DNA of 64,000 nucleotides from Brassica napus (lineage: Eukaryota > Streptophyta > Magnoliopsida > Brassicales > Brassicaceae), in assembly GCF_020379485.1 (NCBI RefSeq), contig NC_063447.1, positions 60,315,452 to 60,379,451 on the forward strand, written 5' to 3'. Of this stretch, positions 21,931 to 34,257 are shown piece by piece (position 1 is the stretch's first letter; every line of letters begins with the position of its first letter). Under the pieces are notes generated by a model. It made no database searches. It saw nothing but the letters and a program-made list of their open reading frames with translations, and was not told the origin of the DNA. Made by a program: the position numbers and the translations under genes.

Positions 21931-24900
21931 TCATGATGTGTTTGTTGTTGATGTTGATGCATCATTGCTTTCTTTCATTCTCCTCTCGGCTGCCATAGCT
22001 GCAGCCACTGAGGGCGGTAGATCTCTCAGATTCCTCTCTCCATCTCCCTCGTTTTCTTCTGTCTCTTCTGCTGGTGGTGAAGCAAATAGACACTCTAGGT
22101 CTCTTAGTGTCAGATTCTGTTGATCTTGATTCTTTGTATTCCTGCTGCTGCTAAATGAGCTTACGTTTACGTTCTTGCTCCTGTTCAGCTTGTAGATGCT
22201 GTCTTCCACTGTACCCGTTACCTAGTCCCCACCAAAAAAAAAGAGAGATGTCAAGATCAAAGTGAAGCTGCACAAGAAACAAAGCAGACGCACGAACCAG
22301 GAAGCGATGAACTAGAGTAGGCTTATCTTGTCCTATCCGGTGAACACGCCCAACAGCTTGCGCTTCTGTAGCTGGATTTAGAAGCGGCTCCACTAGAACA
22401 ACATGCTGTGCTTCCAGAAGATTAAGACCATTGGCACCATGCTGCACCAGAAGCAGCAGGACTTGGATCGATTCTTTCTCTGTCCCCTTGAATTTGCTAA
22501 TTGCCGTCTGTGATTTTCTGCATTCCCATGGAATCAACGTTATATATGTCTCTGAAGTCTTAAGTAACCTATGCAACAACAATAATTTTACCTTCCTCCT
22601 TTCATCCGAATGAAAGTGATGCCGTTTGCAGAGAAGGCATGTTCCAACACATCAAGAACATCGTTCCAGCTGGAGAAAACAAGAACCTTAGCTTCCCGGT
22701 CACTTGACTTGATCCATAAGATTCTTCTAGTAACAGCTTCAATCTACCCAAACACAATATATGAGAAAACGAAGTATACTACTTGTTGGAAGAATCTTTA
22801 AAAAGCATGGAGGGGCTAACCTTTGTTCCATATGAACCTTGAACAGATAATGATGCTTCGTTTTCTCTGTGATCTTGACCTGACGAGTAACCGTTTTGTC
22901 TGTCATCAGCATACGCAATGTTTCCAACATCTGTATGTTGCCTGCATATTGGACACATCACCCACTTTCGCATAGTTTCATGAACCGAACCACGCTCAGT
23001 CATGGAGAAAAAGCCTGTGGAGAGACACAAAGATGCATGAGATAACAGTGCATGCAAGTCCAGCTCCTTATGATCAAGTAAGGTGTTTACATTTACAGCA
23101 AGTGCTGTGCCCACACTGGAAAACCATCTTCTGATTCCGTAGGGTTTCATGACAAATAGGACATGCTTCCTCTCGCTTTAGAACGTTTTCTCTCTCCTGT
23201 TCAACAGGATCTGAAGCCTTAGCTGTTTCCTCTACTGGTGAGGAGTGATCTTGACTCTCTTCTTGTTTCTGTTTGGTTTCTATCAACCCCTGAAAAAGGA
23301 TAAAAAATTTGTTTATACGTACACTTAATGACTTCTCTTGGCCAATAACAACAGCAAGGTAAGGGGTTTACCTTCAGATAACGAAGCTTCCCTTTTATAC
23401 TAAGTAATGAGGACTGAGCCAAAAATTTATCATTAGTGTTCTGGACACTAGCAGCGTCTAACTCATCAAGACTCAAAGCATAAATGGCCGTGTCATCTTC
23501 AGATTCTCTAAGCTGTAGTCTCATCGTCGCCATCTTAATCTCATCATAGGCACGTAGAAGGTTAGCTTGAGCCCTAGCCAAGTCCCTTGCATGTGCATAT
23601 TCCTTCCTCATCACCTTCATCAGATAAATCAAAAACTACAAATGTCAGAACTTGAAAATGAAAGATATTATTACTTCACCCCTTTCTCCATCTTACCTCA
23701 AGAGTTTTTAAATGGTTTTTAGCTGCCAATTTGCTTTCACTGTCTAAATAAGACTTGCAATGGTTTCTTATCACACCAAGAACCACTTCCGTCTCAGATG
23801 CAGATTTTGAAACCTATTATCACAACAGAGAGAGCATTAAATGTGGGATAGGACCAAACTGAAGATAGATCAAGTGACTTACAATAACGGCGTCACCACC
23901 ATTTCTTTTGGTGGGTTCTTCGTTGTCAACAGATGACGGATTGTTTCTCGATGACAAACCGAAAAAGAAATGATTACGAGCAGACTTCTTCTTCTGTAGA
24001 TCTACCATCTCTTCAGCAGATGCATGTTCCATTACTCCTCCACGAGATTTGTTAAGACGGAACAGCCTAGCCTCATATTCCTGGGAAGATTTTTTCAATA
24101 CATTAACTAACATCAATAAAAACTTCATATAAAAGCAAGCGCACACACACAAGCAAAAGAAGCAAACCTGGAATCGTTCATCTAGCTCGCAATGAATACA
24201 AGTAGGGCCATCATCTTTCTTATTACAATACTTGCAATTACCAATACACTCAATATCCTCCACTCTTGGTTTCTTCATAGTCTTGTTGATCTCTAAAAGC
24301 TTATCCATCACTGTTTTTCTAGAGCTTTCTAGCGTATCCATACATGTCTGCAGATGAAGTTTCATCCCATGTATGGTTCTAAAGCTGAAACAAATATATA
24401 ACGATCACTTGTTATATGATAAATCAATCTACTCTTTTAACAGGTCATTTGTTGCACTTGCAGAAACTATGCAGCAACAAGAAGTCATGAAACTTCAAAT
24501 ATTAATGTACTAACCGAGAAGATTCTCTGGAGGAGACATGGATGGCCTCTTCAATCTTCCTAGTCAACTCGCTGGTGAAATCTTTATCCTCTTCAGCAAG
24601 TTGGAGGGCATCTAACCACCAAACCGAACGTTGTTTCCCTATGTTTCTCAAAGACTCGGAAGCCTTGGAAAGTTTTTCAATTATTAGCAATGTAGCATTG
24701 AAACACAGACTGCGAGCTTAAGGAACTCTTTGGAAAAGCATTTTGTGCAAGTAACCTGATCGTATGATTTTGTGAACTCCTGCTGTGCTTTGGAGAGATT
24801 CGAGTTGAATGAGGATAAATACTTAACTTTCAATGTCTCACAAACTGTATCCAGAGTTTTGCACTCTTCATGATACTCTCCATCTTTCTTTAAACCACTT

Positions 24901-27900
24901 TCTGAAGAAGCATGAGTTGAACTATCACGCTCATTGATCCTTTGCCTTTTCGCTGCACGATGATGATCCTCATCTCTCACATCTCTTTTGTGGCTTTGAA
25001 CCAGTGGTAGTATCTCAGCTAGATTGTGGAGAATATGAATATTCAACAATGGATCAAGACGAAAATCTTCAGCGTTCTCTTCAGTTATATTCAATGCTTC
25101 CTTGTATAACGATACCGCTTCGGAAAACTCTTGCTTAAGCATGGAAATAGCAGCAATCCCGTTTAAAGCAACGATCAACACTCTAAGAGCTTCTTCTCCT
25201 TCGCTCTGAGTCTTTTTCACAAGGACCTAAAGAAAAAAAACTTACAATCAGCAAAAAAAAAAGTAGCAAACCAAAGATTGAAAAAAAGCTAAACCCCCAC
25301 CATAAGAATCTCTTCCATGGTCATTGGCGTTTGTTGCAACGAACGTAAACCAGAGTTCCCTACTTGAGGGTGGCAGCAAGCCTGGCGCAGTTTCAAGAGC
25401 GAGTTCAAGAGCTTTGCAGTTTCGGCGTGAGTGATTAAAGGATTATCAGAAGAACTATGACCTCTTTTGAGAATATCACGTTTCAGAGTTTGTATGACTT
25501 CACGGGCGTAATTCCCACAAGTCTCATGCTGCCTGCTATAAAAGTGCTCTTCAATCGCGGAGAATTTGAGCCATGAAACGCATTCCTCTTGAGGTGGGAG
25601 CTGCAGCTCATCAGCCACGTGGATTTTTGAAGAACGCCACATGAGTTGTTTGAAAAGTTTATGTGTAAACTCCATTGCCTTTGCGTCTCGCCTCTGAACA
25701 AAAGCAAGAAGGTTGTTAGACTTAGACATGAAATACCATTTAAAAGATAAGAGAATAAACTATTTGTTCTGCTCAGACCTCATATGGTTCTCTTATGACT
25801 TCAGTCCACCATCTTGAAACATCGAAAGGATTAGCTTTAAGGAACCTTAACAGTCCATACAAGTCATCAAGTTTGCTTTGTATAGGAGTTCCGGTGATAC
25901 ACCAACGGTGTTTAGTGTATAATCTCAAAGCCATCTCTGTTGCAGCAGCTGTATTCCTCTCCACCATCTGGGCCTCATCCAAGCAAATCCTCCACCAGAA
26001 TATTCTTGTGAGTGGAGTAGGAATCACAGGATACTTTTTCTGGAATCTAAGACAATGCCGGTCACCATCATGCCTGTCTCCATCATGAGTCAAGTCATCT
26101 CTGAGGACATCATAGGTTGTTAAAACAATGTCAGCATTGAGGAGATCAGTGATGTCCACCGTAGGTTCTTTGGAGTGTGAGGCATTCCTCACACCTTCAT
26201 AGATACATGTCACAAGAGAACCCAAGCGTGTATGGCTACAACATGGGGAGATGAAACAAGGCAAAGAGATTAAAAACAAAACACCATTTCTGAAAGTAAT
26301 CTTTGTTAAGTGTAGGGAAGAATCCTGATACCGTGTAATCTCGGAATGCCATTGCTGTAATATAGGAGATGGACAGACAATAAGAGTGGCACCTGTGGAG
26401 ATGGGAGAGGCAGTGACTTGTAGAAGCTCACAGCACATCTGGCAATTATATTCACCTTGTTTGACAACAACTTCAACAGCGTCTTTTTTGCTCTTCTTTT
26501 GAGATGCCTTTTCATCAGCATCTTGACAAATAGCCTGCTTTCTTGTCCATTTAGGTGAATAACGTACACAGTCTGCATGCTGCCAAGCATCACACATGTC
26601 ACACTGTACCCAAACACCTTTGTATATGCGGCTTTTACTGACAGCTCCACATGTGCACTCAACACGCTCCCTTTTCACTCTCTTCAAGCCAGTTTTCAAA
26701 TCATCAGTTACTGGTGACCCATTAGTCACAACAGATGTTTCTTCCTCGTTTGGTTTTCTATTAGAAAAGATGCATGCAAGTAGTTCAACTGTTTTCCCCA
26801 ATCCCATCTCATCTGCAGCATTCACACATTGAGAATGAACCACCACAGAACTTAACAAAGGCTAATACAAGGAGACAAGAAGAAACTGCAAGTTGTTCTT
26901 ACCAGCAAGGATACCGCCCGGAATTCGAGGTGAACAATACTCTGGTGCTAATGAGATATTCCCACTAAAAACAACCAAAGCATATGACAAATGGACCAAA
27001 TCAAAACAAGTTCTTCTGTTAACAGTTGGAAATTTACTGAGAGAGACTTATACTGTTTGTTGAACATTAAGAGGAGCTAAAAAGTTCATAATGATAAAAC
27101 AAAAGAAGGAACAAACCTGAATGGGTTAAAGAACATTTTTGCAGCAGAGTCAAGAAACCCAATGGAGATTGACAAAGGTGAGATGAATTCTTCTTCGCCT
27201 CCCAAAGTTATTGGATCTCCTCTCTCTCGCTGCACCATCCAGTAAGCTGCACGTCGTTGGTACGGCCTAAGTTCTGGGAGCAGATCAGTTATATCATCTT
27301 CAAGCATCGCATCCGTCCTGAACCAACAACATTATAATAAGTTGGAAAAAACTAACTTCAAACATTAAGCACACACATTCCAAAAAAAGTATGCTCTACT
27401 CACTTAGATGGCTTTATGGCTTCATAAAAAGCAGAAGCATCAAACCTAGACTGTTCACTAGAGTCCTCCTGAGTTATCGATCTCTCATCCTCCTGCACGT
27501 TTAGTTCCGTCCCATACCTAGCTTCTGATGTCATTACCTCCGGCCTCAACCAAGACATGACATGAATCATACTACTTTTCCACCTCTGCCTTGTGTTCTC
27601 AAGAAGAGACTCACACGCATCAAAAGCCTCCTGAAGCAACTCAACTCTAACTCTAGGAGACAACAACCCCTCGTTACCACCTGGCACAACCCTCAAAGTC
27701 AGAAACTTTATACTCGCCAGATGAGCAAGACCCCAAACGCCTTCACCTGGACCATCAAAACCCCCAGACCAAACCACTGACCCATCAACCAGCTCCAAGG
27801 TTACATCACTGGAAGACAACACGGGCCAGTGACCGAGCTTCATCAGATCAATAAAGTTAGTCACATTGCACAGACGAAACCGTGACGAACAATCCAGACC

Positions 27901-28140
27901 AGAACCACCTTCTCTTAAAGTTAAATTAGTGAGAACAACTTCAGCTATGTCAAAGTGTTGTCTCTCCTGCTTCTCACTTGAAGAACATATGTTCACATAA
28001 TATGGCTTATCGATATCTTCAACACTCTTCTTCTTCTTCGTCCTCGGGCGAGAACCCTCTGCCTCATCGCCGGAGACTTGCTTTTGATCGGTGATCAATC
28101 CCAACGAACGCTGCGGCTTGGGTTGCTTTCTCCTACCCAT
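21931..28140 (-). CDS. SNF2 helicase with PHD and RING fingers (SHPRH type)
   Basis: A gene of about 15 exons with start ATG at 28140 (MGRRKQPKPQRSLGLI) and stop TGA at 21931-21933. Order: N-terminal region (exon 1, 28140-27404); LLPELRPYQRRAAYWMVQRE; Walker A DEMGLGKT (26.8 kb); an inserted PHD finger (CTCGAVSKS ... CDMCDAWQHADC ... CQMC); LDEAQ box (motif II) near 25.98 kb; HRWCITGTPIQ; a long coiled region; a RING finger (CPICHETL ... CGHSTCC ... CPICR, 23.2-22.9 kb); and the C-terminal helicase lobe (VLVFSSWNDVLDVLEHAF ... NPATEAQAVGRVHRIGQDK, about 22.7-22.3 kb). This split layout is typical of SHPRH/Rad5-like ubiquitin ligases acting on chromatin. At2g40770 is the collinear gene. I saw no disabling change, but exon joins were only partly checked. 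Confidence 0.9.
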
Positions 28141-28304
28141 CACTACAAAACTAACATAGAATCCAAAAAGGTATCAACTTTATACAATTCAAAAAGCTAT
28201 CAACTTTCTATAATTCAAAAAGATATCAACTTTCTACAATTCAATCCCAACGAACACTGCGGCTTGGGTTGCTTTCTCCTACCCATCACTACAAAACTAA
28301 CATA
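28096..28304. repeat. Duplicated start-codon segment of the SNF2 gene
   Basis: A 63-bp block (28096-28158) covering the ATG and the first codons of the SNF2 gene recurs at 28242-28304 with one base difference (period 146 bp). The upstream copy keeps its own ATG at 28286. Confidence 0.9.
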
Positions 28305-28765
28305 AATTCAAAAAAGCTATCAACTTTAAACAATTCAGAAAACACCTTCTTATCTAATGAATCGTTCGGTTATGTAACACATTAGCTCAAGATGAAAACA
28401 GAGGACATAGTTACGAACCTGTGAAGCGAGAGAGAGGATTCGAGTAAAGTAAAGAACTTTGAATCGTGGAGGAGAGTTAACAGACCGCCGCACGGTGTCT
28501 CTTTCACGGTTTAAAACGAGTTCCCGGTTTATCTGCGCTTCGATGTAACCCTTACCCACTTAACTTGGTCAATGGAATGACGTTTATACCCTCAACATAT
28601 AAAGAAAATAACAATGTTTGCCCTTTGTGTTTACACTTCCTCTTTAGGAACTCGTGTGATTCTAGTTAAACGGCACAGTTACTACAAAAACCCTAATCTC
28701 AGTTTCTTCTGGTGTTTTTGTGCTCTTTTGGTTGTAAAAGTTTGGATCTTTTTGAGTTGAAAGAG
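28141..28765. promoter_or_regulatory. Shared divergent promoter of the SNF2 and eIF1A-like genes
   Basis: Only 625 bp separate the two start codons, which point away from each other, so the control region must be shared or overlapping. Three near-copies of ATCAACTTTCTANAATTCAA lie at 28150-28240. A minus-strand GCTTCACAG/GTTCGTAAC junction near 28415 might be a leader-intron acceptor. Confidence 0.5.
28215..28286 (-). CDS. Possible upstream ORF made by duplication of the SNF2 start
   Basis: From the duplicated ATG at 28286 a 23-codon frame reads MGRRKQPKPQCSLGLN, then diverges (CRKLISF) and stops before the true start at 28140. The first ten residues equal those of the main protein. If it lies in the mature leader it would act as an upstream ORF. 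It depends on where transcription starts, which cannot be seen. Confidence 0.35.
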   Translation of the reverse strand: MGRRKQPKPQCSLGLNCRKLISF

Positions 28766-29907
28766 ATGAACAGAGGAAGGAGGAATCTGAAACAAGCGGC
28801 GTCGGAGCAGGACTTCACGCTTGAGGAATGTCAGAGTATCGCTCAGGTCGTCTCTCTCAGAGGTTCCAATCAAATTGAGGTAAGTTTCTGTATACATGTG
28901 TTGGTTAAAGTTTGAATTTTTATTTAATGGTTTGAATCTTAGCTTAGTTCTGTGTATATGTACTAATTAAAGATTGAGTTTTTATTTATGGGTTTTGAAT
29001 CGTTTAATTGAATCTCAATGTGTTAGGCTTATTAGTTTTGTATTGTATGTATTGATTAAAGATTGAATTTTTATTTATGGTTTTTCAATCCTTTAATTGA
29101 ATCACAATGTGTTAGGCTTGGTTTTGTACTGTATGTACTGATTAAAGATTGGATTTTTATAGTTTAAGGACAGCTAGAGTTTTGCAATTGATTTGTTCTT
29201 TAACTGCTGTTTTGTCGTGTTGCTGTCTGTTTGAAGATAATGGATGCAAAAGGAGAACACTCATTAGCCTTGTTTCCAGCCAAGTTTCGTGAGAGCATGT
29301 GGATCAGACGAGGTACTTTCTCTCAGACTTGTTTAAACTTGGCAAAGGAATATCGAATCATGCTTAGTGTTGTGTCTTAATCTTTGACATGTTTCAGATA
29401 TGTGGATTTTGTGTCTTTATATTTACTGCATAATGTGGTGTGTGGTTGGAGGAGTTTGAGATGGTGTTTTAATTGTTGTTCACTTATTTGCAGGAAGCTT
29501 TGTGGTGATTGATCATACAGGAAAGGAAAAGGCGCAAGAATCTGGTAGCAAAGTTACATCAATTGTCTGTAAAGTTCTCTTCTTTGAGCAAATCCGTCTC
29601 CTCCAAAAGTCTCCTGAATGGTAATAAAAGCATTGTTTCTTTGAACTGTGGTATATGAATGACATCTAGTTTTGTTTATCAAAGCTCATGTGAGTTTGGT
29701 TAATGCAGGCCAGAGATCTTCAGAGATGCCAAGCCAGTTCCAGCTGATGAAAGCTCTCAAATCCCCATCCCACAGCAAGGTGAAATAGATTCTAGCGATG
29801 AGAGTGATGATGGGATGCCTCCACTGGAAGCAAACACAAACAGATTGAGGCCGTTTGGGGTGCAGTGTGATGCGGAAACAGATTCTGGATCAGATTCTGA
29901 CTCATAG
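28766..29907 (+). CDS. eIF1A-domain protein (EIF1AD-like)
   Basis: Exons 28766-28879, 29237-29312, 29494-29620 and 29709-29907 give 171 aa. The N-terminus MNRGRRNLKQAASEQDFTL precedes an S1-like OB fold ([47 protein letters not shown]). An acidic Ser/Asp tail follows (DSSDESDDGMPP; ETDSGSDSDS). This is the EIF1AD branch of the eIF1A family, a small nucleic-acid-binding, probably nuclear protein, rather than canonical eIF1A. At2g40780 is the collinear gene. A second, partial copy of exon 2 lies at 56.67 kb. Confidence 0.9.
28905..29165. repeat. Tandem ~85-90-bp repeat in eIF1A-like intron 1
   Basis: About three imperfect copies of a unit with the words ATTAAAGATTGAATTTTTAT and TTTAATTGAATCTCAATGTG, filling most of the intron. 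Confidence 0.8.
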
Positions 29908-30332
29908 AAACATCCGGAACATGCTTTTCAGCTTGTTTCTCAAGAGAGAGAACATTATAGTTTTGAGATGTCTCTTATTAAACTGTATGTAACCAACACA
30001 GAGCTGCTGAAGAAAATGCACTGTTTTGATTTTGCAATGAATTGATTATTGATCTATATGGCTTAGTACATGGTTCAGACTTCAGAGATTACCCCCCTTG
30101 CTTCTCATTCTCTTCTTGCAATTATAAAGTCTTCATACGGAACCAGAAGAGGAATACAAATATATAACATTCTCTTTCTCATTCTCTTGTTGCAATTATA
30201 AAGTCTTCATATGGAACCAGAAGAGGAATACAAATGTGGAAAAAACAAACTCTTACAGAAGAATGCATCTACGTTGCCAACAACCAAAATATATATATAC
30301 TAACTTGATCTCCTGATAACACAGAGATTTCT
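29908..30332. other. Convergent region with a 74-bp tandem duplication
   Basis: This is the 3' flank of the eIF1A-like gene and of the GH9 pseudogene. A block beginning CTCATTCTCTTCTTGCAATT at 30104 repeats at 30178 (period 74 bp) with two or three changes; both copies hold GGAACCAGAAGAGGAATACA. Nothing else is seen. Confidence 0.8.
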
Positions 30333-32602
30333 CTAAGGTGCCCAAGGAGCTGGTGGCGGAGGTGCGTCCGGGAACAAGGGAGGCAAGGCAGAGAACAGAC
30401 GGTTCTTGTCAAGCATGTGTTTCTCTCCTGATAAGGCAACTAGAGCAGCGACGAGTCCCGCATTTCCCGTCAGTGTCGGCTCTGTATAGTTTGCGGTACG
30501 AACATCATGAAACACATCATGTCCGTCCGGTCCAGCGACCATTGCTCCTTCAATCACATTTGGGTTTTCCTTTGAGCTTTCTCTCCATTTCCACCCTCCC
30601 TTGCAGCTCTCTTTCCGGTTCTTTGGTATCGAAGCGCCTCTGTGGTGTACATGTTTTGGGTAACGCTCCCCATATCCAACGACATAGCTAATGTTTTGCT
30701 CTGTTTTTTGGTTAGGTGAAGAGAGAGGCTTACTTGCGATCTCGAGAAGTCCCTTAGTACGTTAGTAAAGTAGACATTAGGCCCACATGACCATCCACGA
30801 GTATCAGAAGCCTCTAGGTAATCACCGTATAAAGCGGCTAGGAAAGCCGCGTTTGCAGCATATTGGAGAGGCTGGGGATCTCCATTGTTTAACTGGATCA
30901 AACCTCCTATAGATATGATAACAAATTAAAGAAACAGGTTATACATACTCTTGAGAGAAAAAAAATATTAGAATATAAAAGGGCAACTACTATTCTATTT
31001 ACCTTTAGTTCTATTGAACTTGTTGAAAGACGGTAAGTAAGAGCACATAACGATGCTGATCTGGTTATGAAATTTTCTCAAAACCTCTTCAGCTGGATAT
31101 CCAGGGCTCAAAAACAATCTCATCCGGGTCAACAGCAGCTAACAGTTGATTATAAAAAAACACATCAGTTTGGGAAAACATAATATAGCTAAATTAATTA
31201 AGAAAGTGTTAAAGAGTGCAAACTTACCTGCGCCCCTGCTAGTTTTGTGTTCCAACTGAACACGCCAGAGTCACGCGAGAAAGAATCAGAAGGATCGGCC
31301 AACGCAAGAGTCGTTACCCGGTCGAGGTAAGTTGCATCTCCAGTGGCGTAGTAGAGCCAAACCCCACCCCATAAAAGCTCATCCCAGGACGATCTTGAGC
31401 TTCTACCACTGCCTTTGATACAAGACTCTGCAAACCTATAGAGAATCTTGGCGCCGTGAATAAGCTTCTGAGAATACGCATCGTTTTCAGTGAAAACGAT
31501 GGACGCTGATGCAAGTGCAGCCGCCATTTCTGCAGCAAGATTGGGGCATTCACTGATGCATACATGTAAGTGCCTTTCGTAATCTATGTCCTCAGGGCGC
31601 ATCCAGCAGTAACGTTCAGTTCCTTCAGATCCGACCTGTTTAAAAGGAAAACAAACTTGTAGCAGACTGAAACACGTAAACATGCAAAGTCGTAAGGATC
31701 TTTGTTTTGTAACCTGTGACACCATATCATGGATTGAATCGGCAGCACTAGAGTCGAAAGTCTTGAGAAAGTAATCAGTTCCCCATTTGATGATTCCTTC
31801 GACGTGGCTAAGTTCGCCGAGTTGTTGCTACTTGGCATGATATTCTATGACACTCCAGCTCAACATGGTCATCGCAAAAGACATCTTGAAATTAGACTTT
31901 ATCGCGTCGCCACCATCATAATAACCTCCAGACAGGTTTGGGTGGCTGCTCCCTGGATACTTCCCATCTTGAAGACAGGAATCGCCTCTCCAGGTGATGT
32001 TGTTTTCGTCTGGCAAGCGCCCAGCTGATACAACAAAAAGCAAAGCAGAGTAGATTAGATGATAGTTTGAGACTACGTTTTATCATTTATGTTAATGAAT
32101 GATACTACATATATGTTTGAGTATCTCTTGAGATTTGATGAAATACATCGTTTTGTTGTTTTCTTCCTTTACACGTATAGTGAACTGAATATATACAACT
32201 CGATGTTTCCTATTCTCAATAGGATCAAATCTCAAGAGATACACTTAACATATGTCTTATTGAATCTAATAAGACTAATAATTAATAAATAAGCTAGATT
32301 GTTTGTTTTGACTTACATCTCTGGCTATTGAAGAACTTCAGTCCGGTGTGAAGCGCCATGTTATAAGCGTCAGGTGCTTGTTGTTGGTAGTGGTGGCGAT
32401 GCGTGAGAGCTCTGATCGTCATGGAAAACGCCATAACCACCCCAATGCCAATGAAGGCTAGCGTCCAGGCACAAGTATGTTTTCTTACAGTTTTCTTCTT
32501 GGGCTTCGGAGAATGCTGCAATAGCCAGCTACTCTGCATCTCTTCCGACGGCTTTGGAAAAGCCGTCCAGTCCACCTCTTGCAGTTCCACCTCTCTTCTC
32601 AT
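30333..32602 (-). pseudogene. Membrane-anchored GH9 endoglucanase (KORRIGAN type), disabled
   Basis: Exons about 32602-32317, 32024-31714, 31636-31228, 31138-31013, 30906-30734 and about 30697-30333. The N-terminus is cytosolic and charged (MRREVELQEVDWTAFPKPSE), followed by one membrane anchor (WTLAFIGIGVVMAFSM) and the GH9 catalytic domain. Key GH9 motifs survive: [19 protein letters not shown] and [17 protein letters not shown], and the protein ends in the KOR-like PPPPAPWAP. Two lesions disable it. A TAG at 31828-31830 replaces a codon just after IEYHAK. The last intron is cut to 33 nt and the DYILGxNP segment is missing. KORRIGAN enzymes work with cellulose synthesis at the plasma membrane. 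The short N-terminus suggests the KOR2/KOR3 branch (KOR2-like, tentative). I recall no GH9 gene beside At2g40780. Confidence 0.8.
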
Positions 32603-33588
32603 CTTTACTCCAGACCTAGCAGACACAGGGAAAGAAAGATATCAGACGATTGAACACTTAAAATTAGGATAATAGTTTTCTTGTGAGCTACAAACTAAAC
32701 ATAAAGAATTTTGCAAATGTGATGTGATGAATACTAAACATAAAGAGATAAGTGGTATGATCATGTCGAAATTATTGTTTACAAAAGACCCAAGCAGACA
32801 AGGTTAAGTTTGAAATAAACTACTATCCTTGTTGATGAAAATGCGACCAACATTCAATACCATGAAACAAGGAACAAGCTTTTTAGCACACAAGCTAAGA
32901 AAAAGCTTTTCAATGCACACACCCAAACAACATTAGATTTGATATTCACATTGTTATGCAGAAAGTGAAGTAGCAAAACCCCTTCCAAAGAGTAGTGAAA
33001 GTAAGACCTTCAAAGATATCAACTTAACTAAGTGATTCTGATGATTTTCAAATGCTAAAGATTTAAGCAGAAACGTTGCTTCTTCAACCATTAGCTTATT
33101 GTAAGAGCATATCGAAACAGAGGGAAAGCTTCTTTCTTTTAGTATTATCAAAATGACAATGAATGAACGTCATAGAATCAAAATGGACGTTGAACAAATA
33201 AAAAGAAAAAAAAAAAGAATCAAAATGGACACTCTGGTTTCTGCCATACTCTTTTGTTTCATAGAGTAAATTGACACGTGGCGATCAACAATCAGTTATG
33301 TCTACTTATATGTAAAATTTTCAGCGTGGAGTTGTGATATATTTGGTACCCAAACGTCGTGAGCACTTCAAAAAGTTCTTACCAAATTAAGGACAATGGA
33401 CCCATGTAACAACCAAGCTAGCGACTAAACAATTAACTGATCAATAAGATTAAATTTTGTAAATCAAACACCACAAATCATATGAATATGCCTTGACATA
33501 TAAGTAGAAGATTGCCCCACAACAAAGTCTAAACAATTATTGATCTAAAATGTTATATTTTGTGTCAAACACCAAAAGTCATAGTCAT

Positions 33589-33636
<48 letters not shown>

Positions 33637-33875
33637 TTTGATGGCTTTCATATTATTATTTTTCAAAAAAAAGAATCTGATTATATTTTGCTCTTCTTTT
33701 TCCAAATTATTATTTTTAAAATTCAAAAATCAGAAAAATGAATTTCATGAGAATCAAAAAGTCCTTAGAATATCACGAAACCATGTGTACATAATTAGAC
33801 AGTACTTTGTTGAGTAGTAATTAGACAAGAAGATTGGCAACTAAATGTGAAGAAGAATGGGAAAAAAATCCAAGA
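32603..33875. promoter_or_regulatory. GH9 upstream flank, source of a repeated segment
   Basis: A minus-strand CTGCTAG/GTCTGG just before the ATG could be a leader-intron acceptor. A donor-like AAAG/GTTAGTT near 34420 and a TATA-like TATATAG at 34462-34468 would fit a 5' exon further out. A (CA)n(TA)n microsatellite is at 33589-33632. Segment 33409-33760 recurs at 41.7 and 43.0 kb, and the part with GACAATGAATGAACGTCA (33156) recurs before the DEFL genes. Confidence 0.45.
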
Positions 33876-34257
33876 GGGCTGTATTGAATCTGAAATTTGA
33901 AGTAATTTGATTTTTAATGAGTTTGTAGATGATTGCACGAGAATTAGAGAATTTAGTATGATTTTTGTTAAAACACTCTAAAATCTCATCTAAAACAGTG
34001 AGATTTGCATTTTTATTTTTATAACTAAGGAACTCTCCTCAAATACTCTAGAAACAATTAAAATACTCTAAAATCTCCAACTTAAATTTTGTTCAATAAC
34101 AGTGGATTTCAGAGTGTTTTACGAAATGACAAGTTTAATAACATTGGATTTTAAAGTGTTTTTTAAAATTCATGTTTCAATAACAGTGGATTTGTTTTTT
34201 TAATACAAATCACTTGAAATTCTTGGTTGAATACACCCCCCCCCCCCCCCCCCCCCC
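33876..34257. mobile_element. MITE with ~34-bp inverted ends and a 22-base C run
   Basis: The left end GGGCTGTATTGAATCTGAAA and the reverse of the right end (GTGTATTCAACCAAGAATTT) are inverted partners that stay similar for over 30 bp. The right terminus ends in 22 consecutive C (34236-34257), as if the terminal G/C run had expanded. There is no coding capacity; a MULE- or hAT-type MITE is likely. Confidence 0.6.

Noticed and set aside
22431..22613. Plus-strand frames within 22-28 kb
   Set aside because: All are antisense shadows of the SNF2 gene exons.
28141..28143. Start of the SNF2 gene one codon upstream (MMGRR)
   Set aside because: The codon is GTG; the ATG is at 28140.
32603..32626. 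Upstream start for the GH9 gene giving MSARSG
   Set aside because: The first codon there is GTG, preceded by a splice-acceptor-like CTGCTAG; the first ATG is at 32602.
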